A stretch of DNA of 50,435 bases from Tannerellaceae bacterium (GCA_031280645.1 JAITGL010000037.1:1-50435), one strand, 5' to 3'. Positions 8,147 to 17,889 are shown, numbered from the stretch's first letter. Numbers and translations are program-made. Notes: generated by a model from the sequence alone, not told the origin.

Positions 8147-8668
8147 ATGATATATAACGAGAGACAGGATAGACGGGAGCGCGCCTTAGCGGCGGCAAAG
8201 CTTATGATGACGGCGGCGCGTACCGCTCCCAAGGGTAAAGGGATGGATATAATAGAAGTTGCCATAGCCGACGGCAACGATATCATAAGGATATCGGAAG
8301 CTCTTGGGCGTATGGCGGTCGAGATGCAACTGCCGTTCATGACGCGCGACTCGGCCAACGTTCTGCTGGCCGACGCAATACTTTTGATTGGTACCGCCCG
8401 GCATGAGCATGGGCTTAACTGCGGTCACTGCGGCTTTGATACCTGCGGCGAGAAGCCCGCCTCGGCTTTGTGCGCGCTTAATACCGTGGATGTGGGAATT
8501 GCAACAGGATCGGCGGCTTCGGTTGCGGCCGACCTGCGGGTCGATACAAGAGTTATGTTCAGCGCCGGGCTGGCCGCGCAGAGGCTGGGAATGTTGGGCG
8601 AGGCTATGATGGCGATAGCGATGCCTGTAAGCATCTCGTCGAAGAACCCGTTTTTCGACCGCGCGTGA
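8147..8668 (+). CDS. DUF2148 ferredoxin-domain-containing protein
   Basis: A 173-residue protein of the DUF2148 type. A Cys cluster CGHCGFDTC (Cys92, Cys95, Cys100) with further Cys residues nearby (GEKPASALCAL) is typical of this family and suggests an iron-sulfur cluster; this is family knowledge, not shown here. The rest is an alpha/beta fold with Ala- and Gly-rich segments. The frame is open further upstream, but ATG at 8147 (MIYNERQDRRERAL) matches the family start, while upstream codons fall in repeat-like, low-complexity DNA. It ends 32 bp before the RND fusion gene and may be co-transcribed with it. The biochemical role is unknown. Confidence 0.82.
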   Translation: MIYNERQDRRERALAAAKLMMTAARTAPKGKGMDIIEVAIADGNDIIRISEALGRMAVEMQLPFMTRDSANVLLADAILLIGTARHEHGLNCGHCGFDTCGEKPASALCALNTVDVGIATGSAASVAADLRVDTRVMFSAGLAAQRLGMLGEAMMAIAMPVSISSKNPFFDRA

Positions 8669-8700
8669 ACCGGCGTGTTTTTTACGGCTAAGGATTGGTT

Positions 8701-11700
8701 GTGACAAGGTTCGTTCTGTTTTTATATTCCCGGCTTGCCCGGCGCAAGTGGCTCGCGGCGGTTTCGCTGGCGGGCTTTGCAGTGTTTTTTACGGTAGCGC
8801 TGCTGCGGCTTGAGTATCGCGAGGATGTGGGGGAGTTCCTGCCCGACAGCGAGGCTAACGATAAGATCAACGCTTTTTACCGGCATATCGGCAGCTCCAA
8901 CCGGCTGCTTGTCTTCTTCTCGATGAAAGATACGGCGCTTACCGACCGGGACAGGATAACCGCGGCGGTTGATATGTTTGCCGCAACGCTTGCCGGGCGC
9001 GACACCACGGGTATTGCGGCCTCGGTAAATGCGCGCAGCGACGATTCGGAAGCTTTGGGGCTGGCGTCGTTCGTTATTAACAACGCCCCGTATTTTATGG
9101 ACGACGACGATTACGCCCGCATCGACAGCCTGCTGGCCGATTCGCTTGCAGCCGGGCGCAGGCTGCACGAGGCGCGGCAGTTGCTGGCCTTGCCTACGGG
9201 CGTTGCGATGCGCGACGCGTTGCCGGCCGACCCCCTGGGGCTTTTTACTCCTTTGGTTGAAAAGCTGCGGGGCTTTGAGGCCGGCGGCGGCTACGAGGTT
9301 TATAACGGCTACCACTTTATGGGCGGCGGATCGAAGGCGGTTGTATATCTCGACACTCCCTACGGGGTAAGCGAGACGAAACAAAATACGGCCCTGCTTC
9401 GTATGATCGAAGATGTGATGGATACCGTTCGGGCCGAGCATCCCGACATGAGGATAACCTGCTTCGGAACTCCTGCTATCGCCGTGTCGAACGCATCGCA
9501 GATAAAGAAAGACAGCCTTGTTTCGAGCGCCCTTGCGGTGGTTCTGATCCTTTTGCTGCTGGTTTACTGCTTCCGCAGGGCGCGTAATATATTTTTGATA
9601 TTTGCGCCGGTGGCTTTCGGGTGGTTATTTGCAATGGCGGTGTTGTCGGCGTTTATGGGCAGCGTGTCGGTAATAGTTATCGGGATCAGCTCGATAGTTA
9701 TCGGGATAGCTGTAAATTATCCGTTGCACCTGATTGATCATTTAAGGCATGAGCGCGATATCCGCAGGGCGTTGAGAGATGTTACTCCTCCGCTGCTTAT
9801 AGGAAATATAACAACGGTGGGGGCCTTCCTGAGCCTTGCTTTTATTGATTCGAGCGCGATGCGCAACCTGGGCTTGTTTGCCTCGTTGCTGCTGGCGGGG
9901 GCTATCGGCTTTGTGCTGGTATATTTGCCTCATTTCGTTAAGGCCGGGGTCGACGGAGGTTCGCCTCGCGGCGATATACCCCTGCTGGGCAGGCTATCGC
10001 GGTTCGCCCCGGAGCGCAGGCGGTGGATTGTGCTCGCCGCGGTTGCGCTCACAATTATTTTCGGATGGTTTAGCCGCTACACTTATTTCGAGGCCGACGC
10101 CAACAAGATAAACTACCTGGCCCCGGAGCAGGAGGAGGATATGGCCGACACATACTCGTCGATCGAGCGCGAAGGCCGCGATATTGTGTACATGATTTCG
10201 GAGGGCGACAGCCTCGACGAGGCTTTGCGGGTTCGCGAGGCGGGCTTGCCTTTGGTTGATTCGGTTCTGCATACGGGCCTTGCGAGCGAGGTTGCCGGCG
10301 TTGGCCGTTTTTTGCCCTCGCGCGAGGAGCAGGAGGCGAGGATAAATCGCTGGAACGGCTTTTGGGAGTTGCGCCGCGCGGGCGTTATTAACCGGGTGGA
10401 GGGCGCCGCGGCTAAGGAGGGTTTCCGCGCGGGCGCTTTCGCAAGGTTTACGGATATTATCGGCTCCGATTTTTCGCCGCGGGGCGAGGATGCTTTTGCT
10501 CCCATTACCGATTTGCTGGCGGGCCATTACCTGCTGGAGGACAACGGGCGCAATATGGTTGTAACCCTGCTTTACTGCAAGCAGGGCGAGTCGGCCGGGC
10601 TGATAGATGCTCTGCGTGGCGGCCCGGCGGGGAGCTTTGCTTTTGATTCGCGCAATGCGATGGAAAGGATGGTTGACTCGCTGTCGGACGACTTTAACTA
10701 TGTTCTCTACATATCGGGCTTCATAGTTTTTGCCTTCCTGCTGCTATCGTTCGGGAGGATAGAGCTTGGGCTTCTGGCTTTCCTGCCCTTAACGGTTAGC
10801 TGGATATGGATTCTTGGCATAATGGGTCTCGGCGGGATGAGCTTCAATATTGTGAATATCATCCTTGCTACGTTCATATTCGGTCAGGGCGACGATTATA
10901 CGATCTTCATAACCGAGGGCTTAATCCACGAGTATACTTATCGCAAGAAGATGCTTGCATCGTATAAGAGCAGCATAATTCTTTCGGCCCTCATAATGTT
11001 TACGGGCATGGGGATGCTGATATTTGCGAAGCACCCGGCCCTGCGGTCGCTCGCCGAAGTAACTGTAGTGGGCATGATATCGGTTACGCTTATGGCCTAT
11101 ATTATTCCTCCGCTAATCTTCCGGGCCTTAACGCAAAGCGGAGGGAAATTCAGGGAGGTACCCGTAACGCTGAGGCGGCTGGGGGTGTCGGTTGTCGCTT
11201 TCACCGTCTTCCTGCTACTCACGGCATTTATTACTCTGTATGGCAGGATCCTTTTGGGCGGGCGGCGCAGTACGGAGCTTAACAGGCTGCGGTACCACAG
11301 GCTGCTGAGCGGTATTTCGGGATTTGTTATACGCCGCATGCCGGGGGTAAAATTCCTGTACGAGAATCTCTACGGCGAAAACTTTGAGCGCCCGGCCGTG
11401 GTGGTGGCCAACCACCAGTCGCATCTCGACCTTATGTGTATTTTGATGCTTACTCCGCGCCTTGTTGTGCTTACCAACGAGCGGGTATGGAACAATCCGT
11501 TTTACGGCCGCCTTATCCGTTACGCCGATTTTTATCCGGCGAGCGCCGGTATCGACCCCATAATCGAGCAGCTGTCCGACAGGGTTCGCAACGGCTACTC
11601 CGTGCTTGTATTCCCCGAAGGAACGCGTTCGGAGAACTGCGCCTCGATTATGCGCTTCCATCAGGGAGCTTTCTACCTGGCCGACCGGCTTGGGCTCGAC

Positions 11701-12297
11701 GTTGTTCCGGTACTCATACATGGCGCCGGGCATGTATTGCCCAAGAAAGACTTTATGCTGCGATGGGGATGTATTACGGTTCAGGTTCACCGGCGCATGT
11801 CATCGAACGGATTGTCTTGCCTGGCCTGGGCGAAGCAAACCCGCAGGTATTGCGCAGAGCGTTACGAGGCCTTGATGCGAAGGCGGGAAACGGCGGCATA
11901 TTTTACTCCGTTCGTAATACACAACTATATATATAAAGGTATAGGAATTGAATACGGCGTGCGCCGCGAGCTGAGGCGAAACAAGTCGTACTCGGCCGTA
12001 ATAGACGGCTGGACGGCAACATCGGGGCGCGTTCTGGCGGTTAACGGAGGCGCTGGGGCTTTTGCATTCCTGTTTGCCTTGACGCATCGCGGCGCGACGG
12101 TAGTAAGCGTAGACGCCGATCCGGTTAATACGTCTATCGCCGGCAACTGCGCAGGTCTTCCGCCTAATGTGAGCTTTTGCAACGAGTCCGACCTGCCCGC
12201 GGGCGAATCATTCGACTACGTTTTCCTTATTAATCCAACCGAAAGCCAGCGCGCGGCATGGCCCGATGGCTGCATAATAAATAACGGGCATGAGTAA
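8701..12297 (+). CDS. RND/MMPL exporter fused to a PlsC-type acyltransferase and a methyltransferase-like tail
   Basis: A 1,198-residue multidomain protein. Residues about 15-835 form an RND/MMPL transporter with two halves: one helix, a large periplasmic loop and a helix bundle (about 278-405), then a second loop and bundle (about 667-845). Residues about 890-1060 are a lysophospholipid acyltransferase domain with NHQSHLD (904-910, the HX4D motif) and FPEGTRS (from 971). The last 100 residues contain VLAVNGGAGAF (about 1111) and VVSVDADP, which resemble a SAM-methyltransferase Rossmann fold but look degenerate. Similar MMPL-acyltransferase fusions are known from aryl polyene/flexirubin clusters, so moving and acylating a lipid or pigment is plausible but inferred. 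GTG at 8701 is preferred because AAGGA lies 6 bp upstream; TTG at 8695 is possible. It overlaps the next gene by 8 bp. Confidence 0.86.
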   Translation: MTRFVLFLYSRLARRKWLAAVSLAGFAVFFTVALLRLEYREDVGEFLPDSEANDKINAFYRHIGSSNRLLVFFSMKDTALTDRDRITAAVDMFAATLAGRDTTGIAASVNARSDDSEALGLASFVINNAPYFMDDDDYARIDSLLADSLAAGRRLHEARQLLALPTGVAMRDALPADPLGLFTPLVEKLRGFEAGGGYEVYNGYHFMGGGSKAVVYLDTPYGVSETKQNTALLRMIEDVMDTVRAEHPDMRITCFGTPAIAVSNASQIKKDSLVSSALAVVLILLLLVYCFRRARNIFLIFAPVAFGWLFAMAVLSAFMGSVSVIVIGISSIVIGIAVNYPLHLIDHLRHERDIRRALRDVTPPLLIGNITTVGAFLSLAFIDSSAMRNLGLFASLLLAGAIGFVLVYLPHFVKAGVDGGSPRGDIPLLGRLSRFAPERRRWIVLAAVALTIIFGWFSRYTYFEADANKINYLAPEQEEDMADTYSSIEREGRDIVYMISEGDSLDEALRVREAGLPLVDSVLHTGLASEVAGVGRFLPSREEQEARINRWNGFWELRRAGVINRVEGAAAKEGFRAGAFARFTDIIGSDFSPRGEDAFAPITDLLAGHYLLEDNGRNMVVTLLYCKQGESAGLIDALRGGPAGSFAFDSRNAMERMVDSLSDDFNYVLYISGFIVFAFLLLSFGRIELGLLAFLPLTVSWIWILGIMGLGGMSFNIVNIILATFIFGQGDDYTIFITEGLIHEYTYRKKMLASYKSSIILSALIMFTGMGMLIFAKHPALRSLAEVTVVGMISVTLMAYIIPPLIFRALTQSGGKFREVPVTLRRLGVSVVAFTVFLLLTAFITLYGRILLGGRRSTELNRLRYHRLLSGISGFVIRRMPGVKFLYENLYGENFERPAVVVANHQSHLDLMCILMLTPRLVVLTNERVWNNPFYGRLIRYADFYPASAGIDPIIEQLSDRVRNGYSVLVFPEGTRSENCASIMRFHQGAFYLADRLGLDVVPVLIHGAGHVLPKKDFMLRWGCITVQVHRRMSSNGLSCLAWAKQTRRYCAERYEALMRRRETAAYFTPFVIHNYIYKGIGIEYGVRRELRRNKSYSAVIDGWTATSGRVLAVNGGAGAFAFLFALTHRGATVVSVDADPVNTSIAGNCAGLPPNVSFCNESDLPAGESFDYVFLINPTESQRAAWPDGCIINNGHE

Positions 12298-13753
12298 AAC
12301 CAGGCGGGTGATAATAATAGGCAGCGGCCTTGGGGGCTTATGCTGCGGGTATATCCTATCGAAAAACGGGTACATGGTAACGGTTCTCGAAAAGAACCGC
12401 CAAATAGGCGGCTGCCTCCAAACGTTTGTACGCAAAGGCGTAAAATTTGAAACCGGGATGCACTACATAGGCGGCATGGACGAGGGGGAAATAATGCACA
12501 GCCTGTTCGCGTACTTCAACCTTCTCGACAACGTAACCCTAAGCCGCCTCGACCCCCAGGCTTACGACATAATCTCGGTGGGCGACATGCGATACCCGTT
12601 TGCCAACGGCCGTGAAGCCTGCATCGAAACCCTCATACGATACTTCCCCCACGAACGCCCGGCGCTCCTTAAATATTGGGGCGGCATAGGCCGGGTAGTT
12701 AACAGCTCGCCGATGAGCGCCTGGCAGAGCTCCGGCCAACTCTCTCCGCCCAGCCTCGACCTTTTCGAGCACAGCGCGTCGATATTTTTGCGCAACACTG
12801 TGGCCAACATCCGCCTCCGCCAGGTTTTGGCCGGCAACTCTATCCTTTACGCCGGAGTTAAAAACAAAACTCCGCTATACTACCACGCCATCATACGCGA
12901 CCTGTACAACCGCAGCTCGTTCCGTATCGCCGGAGGCAGCGACGTTATAGCCCGCTCGTTAGCCCGCTCGATCGAGGAGTCGGGCGGCGAGGTTATACCG
13001 TCGAGCCCCGTTTGCAAGATCAACTGCAACAAAAGCCAGGCTGTAAGCGTAACGCTCCAAAGCGGCGACGACAGGCCTGCCGATTACCTCGTATCCGCCA
13101 TCCATCCCTCCCGGCTGATGGAAATGCTCGACACGGAGCTCATCCGCCCCGTGTATCGAAAGCGTGTATTATCGCTCGAAAACACCGTATCGAACTTCAC
13201 GGTTTATATACGCTTCCGTAAAGACGCCATGCCCTACCTCAACTCTAACTTCTTTCATCTCTCGAAAGATACCGCGTGGGATACGACTAATTACACCGCC
13301 AACACATGGCCGAAAAGCTTCCTCTACATGCACCTCTGCTCTTCGCCGGGCCAAGTATACGCCGACGGCGCCGTATTGATTGCCTACATGGACTTCCGCG
13401 AAACCGCCAAATGGAAAGGCAGCCAGCCCGGCCTGCGAGGCGACGACTACGAATCCTTTAAGCAATCAAAAGCCCTCCGCCTTATCGACGCCCTGGAGCG
13501 GCAAATGCCCGGTACGCGCATACGCATCGACAGCTTTTACGCTTCTACTCCCCTCACATACCTCGACTACACCGGCACCGAATCGGGATCAACTTACGGC
13601 ATACTCCACGACAGCTCCCGTCCGCTGGAAACCCATCTCACGCACCGCACCAAGATCCCCAACCTTTTCATAGCCGGCCAGAATACTTACTCGCACGGAA
13701 TGTTGGGCGTGATGATGGGGGCGATAGTTGCCGCAGGCGAGCTGCTGAAGTGA
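12290..13753 (+). CDS. FAD/NAD(P)-dependent oxidoreductase, phytoene desaturase/retinol saturase-like
   Basis: A 487-residue flavoprotein of the CrtI/CrtISO/RetSat superfamily. The dinucleotide-binding motif IIIGSGLGGLCCGYIL (about residues 7-22) is followed by VTVLEKN. The C-terminus IPNLFIAGQNTYSHGMLGV is the usual FAD-contacting end. These enzymes saturate, desaturate or isomerise polyene chains. The start codon overlaps the end of the RND-acyltransferase fusion by 8 bp, so the two are translationally coupled and likely act on the same lipid or polyene. No polyketide synthase or carotenoid gene is in the window, so the substrate is unknown. Confidence 0.88.
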   Translation: MSKTRRVIIIGSGLGGLCCGYILSKNGYMVTVLEKNRQIGGCLQTFVRKGVKFETGMHYIGGMDEGEIMHSLFAYFNLLDNVTLSRLDPQAYDIISVGDMRYPFANGREACIETLIRYFPHERPALLKYWGGIGRVVNSSPMSAWQSSGQLSPPSLDLFEHSASIFLRNTVANIRLRQVLAGNSILYAGVKNKTPLYYHAIIRDLYNRSSFRIAGGSDVIARSLARSIEESGGEVIPSSPVCKINCNKSQAVSVTLQSGDDRPADYLVSAIHPSRLMEMLDTELIRPVYRKRVLSLENTVSNFTVYIRFRKDAMPYLNSNFFHLSKDTAWDTTNYTANTWPKSFLYMHLCSSPGQVYADGAVLIAYMDFRETAKWKGSQPGLRGDDYESFKQSKALRLIDALERQMPGTRIRIDSFYASTPLTYLDYTGTESGSTYGILHDSSRPLETHLTHRTKIPNLFIAGQNTYSHGMLGVMMGAIVAAGELLK

Positions 13754-13818
13754 GGGTTATTAGCGGGTTCGCCCGGGAGGGGGCGTTGGGGTGGAAGGTT
13801 ATAATCAAAACAGTTTCT

Positions 13819-13826
13819 TATATTTG
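13819..13826 (+). promoter_or_regulatory. Bacteroidetes -7 box upstream of the coiled-coil gene
   Basis: TATATTTG matches TAnnTTTG exactly, 24 bp before the ATG at 13851, suggesting a short leader. No convincing -33 element is present. Confidence 0.5.
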
Positions 13827-13850
13827 CGCAAATATTCCGATAATTTCAAT

Positions 13851-14759
13851 ATGAATAAAGACAGTAATACAGGCATAAAAAGATCGACCTTGCTTATCGT
13901 AGCCGCCATTGTTGTGATATTAATAGCCGCCGGATGGTGGTACCATAACCATCAGATGGAGCAGGAAATTAACAACGTGCGCGAATCGTTCCGCCTGGAA
14001 CAGGAAATCAACGAACTTTCGCAGCAGTGGGACGAGATCTCGCTCCAATACGAGGGTTTTAACTTCAAGGTTGGCAACGACTCTATCCTTGCGATGCTTG
14101 CCACGGAGCAAGCCAAGGTGCAAAAGCTTGTGGAGGAGCTTCGCACGGTGAAAGTAACCAACGCCAAGCGCATCAACGACCTGAAGAAAGAAATAGAAAC
14201 CCTCCGCAAGATTATGCGCAACTACGTTGTACAAATCGACTCCCTCAATGTGGCAAACGAGAAGCTTACCAAGGAGAAGAACCAGGCCGTAAGGCAATAC
14301 CAGACGGTTCGCACCGAAGCCGAGAAGCTCTCCAAAGAACTTGAACGGCAAACGGAGAGGGTAACCTTGGCCAGCCGCCTCGATGCGCTTGGAATTACGG
14401 TTGTACCGGTTAACGCCCGCGGGAAAGCAGTGAAGCAGATTAAGCAAATGACGCAGTTTGTTATCAGTTTCAGGATCTCAAAAAACATTACGGCTCCCGT
14501 AGGCGAAAAAAACATATATATCCGCATTAAGAGGCCTGACGACGACGTTATGGTAAAGAACCGCGCCCACCTGTTTCCCTTCGAGGGCCGCGAAATAAAC
14601 TATTCTATTAAGCGCACAGTTGAGTACGACGGCGAGGAGCAATCGGTTGTGATGTATTGGGATATTGAGGAATTTTTATCGCCGGGCGTTTATCGCGCCG
14701 ACATTTTCACGGATGGTAATCTGATCGGCCAAAAGGAGTTCGAGCTGTCGGGCAAGTAA
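13851..14759 (+). CDS. Membrane-anchored coiled-coil protein, function unknown
   Basis: A 302-residue protein. One membrane helix (about residues 14-32, LLIVAAIVVILIAAGWWYH) is followed by a long heptad-rich coiled coil (about 38-185, many Glu, Lys and Leu) and a predicted beta-rich C-terminal domain (about 195-302). The C-terminal segment contains KNITAPVGEKNIYIRIKRP and a final FTDGNLIGQKEFELSGK. ATG at 13851 is chosen over an upstream frame extension because the -7 box at 13819-13826 lies inside that extension. The topology suggests a cell-envelope or scaffold role. It converges on the response-regulator gene with only 26 bp between stops. I do not recognise a named family. Confidence 0.78.
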   Translation: MNKDSNTGIKRSTLLIVAAIVVILIAAGWWYHNHQMEQEINNVRESFRLEQEINELSQQWDEISLQYEGFNFKVGNDSILAMLATEQAKVQKLVEELRTVKVTNAKRINDLKKEIETLRKIMRNYVVQIDSLNVANEKLTKEKNQAVRQYQTVRTEAEKLSKELERQTERVTLASRLDALGITVVPVNARGKAVKQIKQMTQFVISFRISKNITAPVGEKNIYIRIKRPDDDVMVKNRAHLFPFEGREINYSIKRTVEYDGEEQSVVMYWDIEEFLSPGVYRADIFTDGNLIGQKEFELSGK

Positions 14760-14785
14760 CTCGCGGAGGTTTTAACGGCAGGCGA

Positions 14786-16099
14786 TCAGATATCGAGTTT
14801 GTAAGCCTTTAATTTATTGTACAGAGTTTTCCGGTCGATGCCCAAGAGGCGTGCGGCCAGCGTCTTGTTATTGTTGGCGTTTTGGATGGCGTTGATGATA
14901 AGCTCGCGCTCGTGGGCTTCGTTTTTAAGCTGCGAGGGATGAGATTGAACAGACGGGCGGGTCATTTCTTCAGGCAAGTCTTTCATTGATATATAATCGG
15001 ACGAGGCCAGCAGGGTGGCGTACTTCACGGCGTTTTTCATCTGCCGGAGGTTGCCGGGCCAATTGTAGGCGAGCAGGAAGGCGGAGGTTTCCCGGTCGAA
15101 TCCTTTCACAGATTTCTTAAGCTCGGCGTTAGATTGCTTGAGAAAATGCCCGGCAAAGAGGTGAATGTCCTCCAATCGCTCTTTAAGATCGGGAATACGG
15201 ATGCTAAACTCATTGATGCGATGGTAAAGATCCTCGCGGAAATGTCCGGCGGAGGTGGCTGCAAGGATATCTTCGTTGGTGGCCGACACGAGGCGGACGT
15301 CTGTTGGGATAAGCCGGTTGGAGCCGATGGGTTTAACCGCCTTTTCCTGGAGGGCGCGAAGGAGTTGAATCTGGATGTCGTAAGTTAGGTTGCCTATTTC
15401 GTCGAGGAATAATGTTCCGCCGCGGGCGGCTTCAAAGGCTCCGGTCTTGTTGTCGATGGCTCCGGTAAATGATCCTTTCACATGACCGAAAAACTCCGAG
15501 GCAGCGAGATCTCGCGGGATGGCTCCGCAGTCGACGGCAATAAAGGGCAACTCCCGCCGATCGCTCAACCCGTGTATCCTCCGCGCAACAAATTCCTTGC
15601 CTGTCCCGCTCTTTCCCGATATCAGGACCGACATGTCGGTGGGGGCGACAAGCTCCACCAGCTCATACATCTGTTTTGACACAGCCGACGTTCCTTCTAT
15701 CAATCCGGCGGAGGCGGCTGAGGCGTCGTTCGGGTTGAGGGAGGCGTTGAGCAGGTCGGTTATCTTGGTCCACAGGCTTTCCTGGTTTACGGGCTTGGAG
15801 ACGTAGTCGGACGCGCCAAGCTTTATGGCTTGCACAGCGGTATGTATCTGCGCGAAGTTTGTCATTACGATGAAGGGAGTCGACTTGTCTTTCCTGCGGA
15901 GCCATTCGAGGAGGCCGGTTCCCTCGCCGTCGGGAAGATAGAGGTCTGACAGTATAATGTGGTAGCGCTCGGAGTTGAGCTTGTTCTTTGCCTGCCCAAC
16001 AGAGGATACTACGGTAACGAGTATCCCCTTTTTGGTTAGCCAGGCGGCGAGCATCGAGGCAAATAAGGAGTCGTCTTCTATGATGAGAATGTTTGTCAT
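14786..16099 (-). CDS. Sigma-54-dependent NtrC-type response regulator
   Basis: A 437-residue bacterial enhancer-binding protein. It has a receiver domain (about 1-118) with the acidic pair ED in LIIEDD and the phospho-acceptor Asp52 in LSDLYLPDGEG. The AAA+ domain (about 140-370) has Walker A GKSGTGKE, GSFTGA (a variant of the sigma-54 contact GAFTGA) and Walker B GGTLFLDEIGN. The Fis-type helix-turn-helix is at the C-terminus (NNKTLAARLLGIDRKTLYNKL). ATG at 16099 overlaps the phosphohexomutase stop (ATGA), which fixes this start over a longer frame and couples translation of the two genes. No histidine kinase is in the window, so its input is unknown. Confidence 0.92.
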   Translation of the reverse strand: MTNILIIEDDSLFASMLAAWLTKKGILVTVVSSVGQAKNKLNSERYHIILSDLYLPDGEGTGLLEWLRRKDKSTPFIVMTNFAQIHTAVQAIKLGASDYVSKPVNQESLWTKITDLLNASLNPNDASAASAGLIEGTSAVSKQMYELVELVAPTDMSVLISGKSGTGKEFVARRIHGLSDRRELPFIAVDCGAIPRDLAASEFFGHVKGSFTGAIDNKTGAFEAARGGTLFLDEIGNLTYDIQIQLLRALQEKAVKPIGSNRLIPTDVRLVSATNEDILAATSAGHFREDLYHRINEFSIRIPDLKERLEDIHLFAGHFLKQSNAELKKSVKGFDRETSAFLLAYNWPGNLRQMKNAVKYATLLASSDYISMKDLPEEMTRPSVQSHPSQLKNEAHERELIINAIQNANNNKTLAARLLGIDRKTLYNKLKAYKLDI

Positions 16100-17841
16100 A
16101 TCGACAGCGACTCTTTTATCTGCTCTATCTTGCGTAGCGCGGCAGCTTCGGCTTCGGGCAAATCGCTTGCGCTGTCTACGCGCGAGTGAACCTCGCAATA
16201 GAACTTAATCTTGGGTTCTGTTCCCGACGGACGGATGGATACCTTCGTTTTATCCTCGGTTACGTATTGCAGTACGTTGGAGGTGGTGGGCATGTCGAGC
16301 GAAAACGTTTCCTTGTCGTAGCAGCTGAAGCCTTTCAGGCGGGCGTAATCGTAAATGTATGCAACCTTCGACCCGGCGATCCTGTCGGGAGGATTATTGC
16401 GGAAGCTTTTCATCATGGCTTCAATTTCTTCCGCGCCGGTCTTGCCCTGCTTCACTACCGAGATGCCGAGTTCCTTGGAGTATCCGTAGTCTACATATAT
16501 TTTTTGGAGAAGTTCATACATTGTAAGGCCCTTTTCCTTTGCCCATACGGCAATTTCGGCGAGCATGGCGCAGGCCGATACGCCGTCTTTGTCGCGAACG
16601 AAATCTTCGCACAAAAAGCCGTAGCTTTCTTCCCCTCCGCCGATAAAGTCGAGCTTCCCCTCGTTCTGGCGCATCAAATCCGCTATCCATTTGAAGCCGG
16701 TGTACACGTCGTACAGTTCAACCCCGTTGCGCTCGGCCACGGTGCGTATAAGCTCGGTGGTTACTATGGTTTTTACAACATACTCGCGGCCTTTCATACG
16801 GCCGAGCTCGCGACGGCGCATTATCAGGTAGTAAACGAACAGGAGCGCCGTTTGATGCCCGTTGAGCAGCGTCCACTCGCCGCTGGAATTTTTTACGGCG
16901 GCTCCAACCCTGTCGGCGTCGGGGTCGGTAGCAAGTACAAGCTCGGCGCCGGTCTGCCGGGCTTTCGCAACCGCCATCGAAAGCGTTGCGGCCTCTTCGG
17001 GGTTGGGAGACTCCACGGTAGGGAAATCGCCGCTTACCACATCCTGCTCCTCTACGCTGATTATGCCGGTGAAGCCAAAGCTTTTCAGCGTGTCGGGCAC
17101 GAGTTTTACTCCCGTTCCGTGCACGGGGGTGTAAACTATCTTCATATCATGGTACCGCGCAATGATATCTTCCGAAAGTGAAATGCTTTTCAGCTCCTCG
17201 ACATACTGCCGGTCTATTTCTTCGCCGATAATTTGTATCAGGGCGTTGTTGGGGGTAAAGAGGATATCTTTGGCCGAGCGGATGGTGTTGACTTCGGCGA
17301 TAATGTTGCGGTCGTGCGGGGCGATAACCTGCGCGCCATCCTCCCAGTACACTTTATATCCGTTATATTCTTTCGGGTTATGCGACGCTGTAAGTATTAT
17401 TCCCGCGCTGCACTCCAGGCGCCTTATTGCAAACGATACTTCGGGCGTTGGCCTCAAGGTTTCAAACATATAAGCCTTTATGCCGTTGGCCGAGAATATC
17501 CCGGCGGCAACTTCGGCGAAGTAACTGCTGTTGTTGCGGCAATCGAAGCCGATTACCACTTTTATCTGCGCTAAGTGGGCAAATTCCTTTTTGAGATAAT
17601 TGGCAAGCCCTTGCGTTGCGGCTCCCACGGTATAAATGTTCATGCGGTTTGTGCCTGCGCCCATTATGCCGCGCAGCCCGCCGGTGCCAAATTCAAGGTC
17701 TCTGTAAAAAGCGTCCACCAAACCGGAGGGGTCGCTATTGTCGAGCAGCGCCTGCACTTCTTTACGGGTATTTTCGTCGTAGCTATCGGTAAGCCAGCTC
17801 CTGGCGCGTGATCTTACCGTTGTCAGTAAATCTTCATTCAT
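16096..17841 (-). CDS. Phosphohexomutase (phosphoglucomutase/phosphomannomutase family)
   Basis: A 581-residue alpha-D-phosphohexomutase that moves phosphate between C1 and C6 of a hexose, at the entry to glycogen or nucleotide-sugar metabolism. The catalytic serine loop TASHNPKEYNGYKVYW, metal loop ATDPDADRVG, sugar-specificity loop GGGEESYGF and phosphate-binding RPSGTEPKIKFY are all present and in order. The length fits the long Bacteroidetes/Bacillus PgcA type. It is the first gene of a two-gene unit with the NtrC-type regulator. A -7 box (TACCTTTG) is at 17882-17889. Whether glucose or mannose phosphate is preferred cannot be told. Confidence 0.93.
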   Translation of the reverse strand: MNEDLLTTVRSRARSWLTDSYDENTRKEVQALLDNSDPSGLVDAFYRDLEFGTGGLRGIMGAGTNRMNIYTVGAATQGLANYLKKEFAHLAQIKVVIGFDCRNNSSYFAEVAAGIFSANGIKAYMFETLRPTPEVSFAIRRLECSAGIILTASHNPKEYNGYKVYWEDGAQVIAPHDRNIIAEVNTIRSAKDILFTPNNALIQIIGEEIDRQYVEELKSISLSEDIIARYHDMKIVYTPVHGTGVKLVPDTLKSFGFTGIISVEEQDVVSGDFPTVESPNPEEAATLSMAVAKARQTGAELVLATDPDADRVGAAVKNSSGEWTLLNGHQTALLFVYYLIMRRRELGRMKGREYVVKTIVTTELIRTVAERNGVELYDVYTGFKWIADLMRQNEGKLDFIGGGEESYGFLCEDFVRDKDGVSACAMLAEIAVWAKEKGLTMYELLQKIYVDYGYSKELGISVVKQGKTGAEEIEAMMKSFRNNPPDRIAGSKVAYIYDYARLKGFSCYDKETFSLDMPTTSNVLQYVTEDKTKVSIRPSGTEPKIKFYCEVHSRVDSASDLPEAEAAALRKIEQIKESLSI

Positions 17842-17881
17842 AAAGTTTTTTAATATAAATGTACCATTTTGTTTTGAGAAG

Positions 17882-17889
17882 CAAAGGTA
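17882..17889 (-). promoter_or_regulatory. Bacteroidetes -7 box upstream of the phosphohexomutase
   Basis: The minus strand reads TACCTTTG, an exact TAnnTTTG match, 41 bp before the start codon. No clear -33 TTTG is present at 19-21 bp. Confidence 0.5.
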
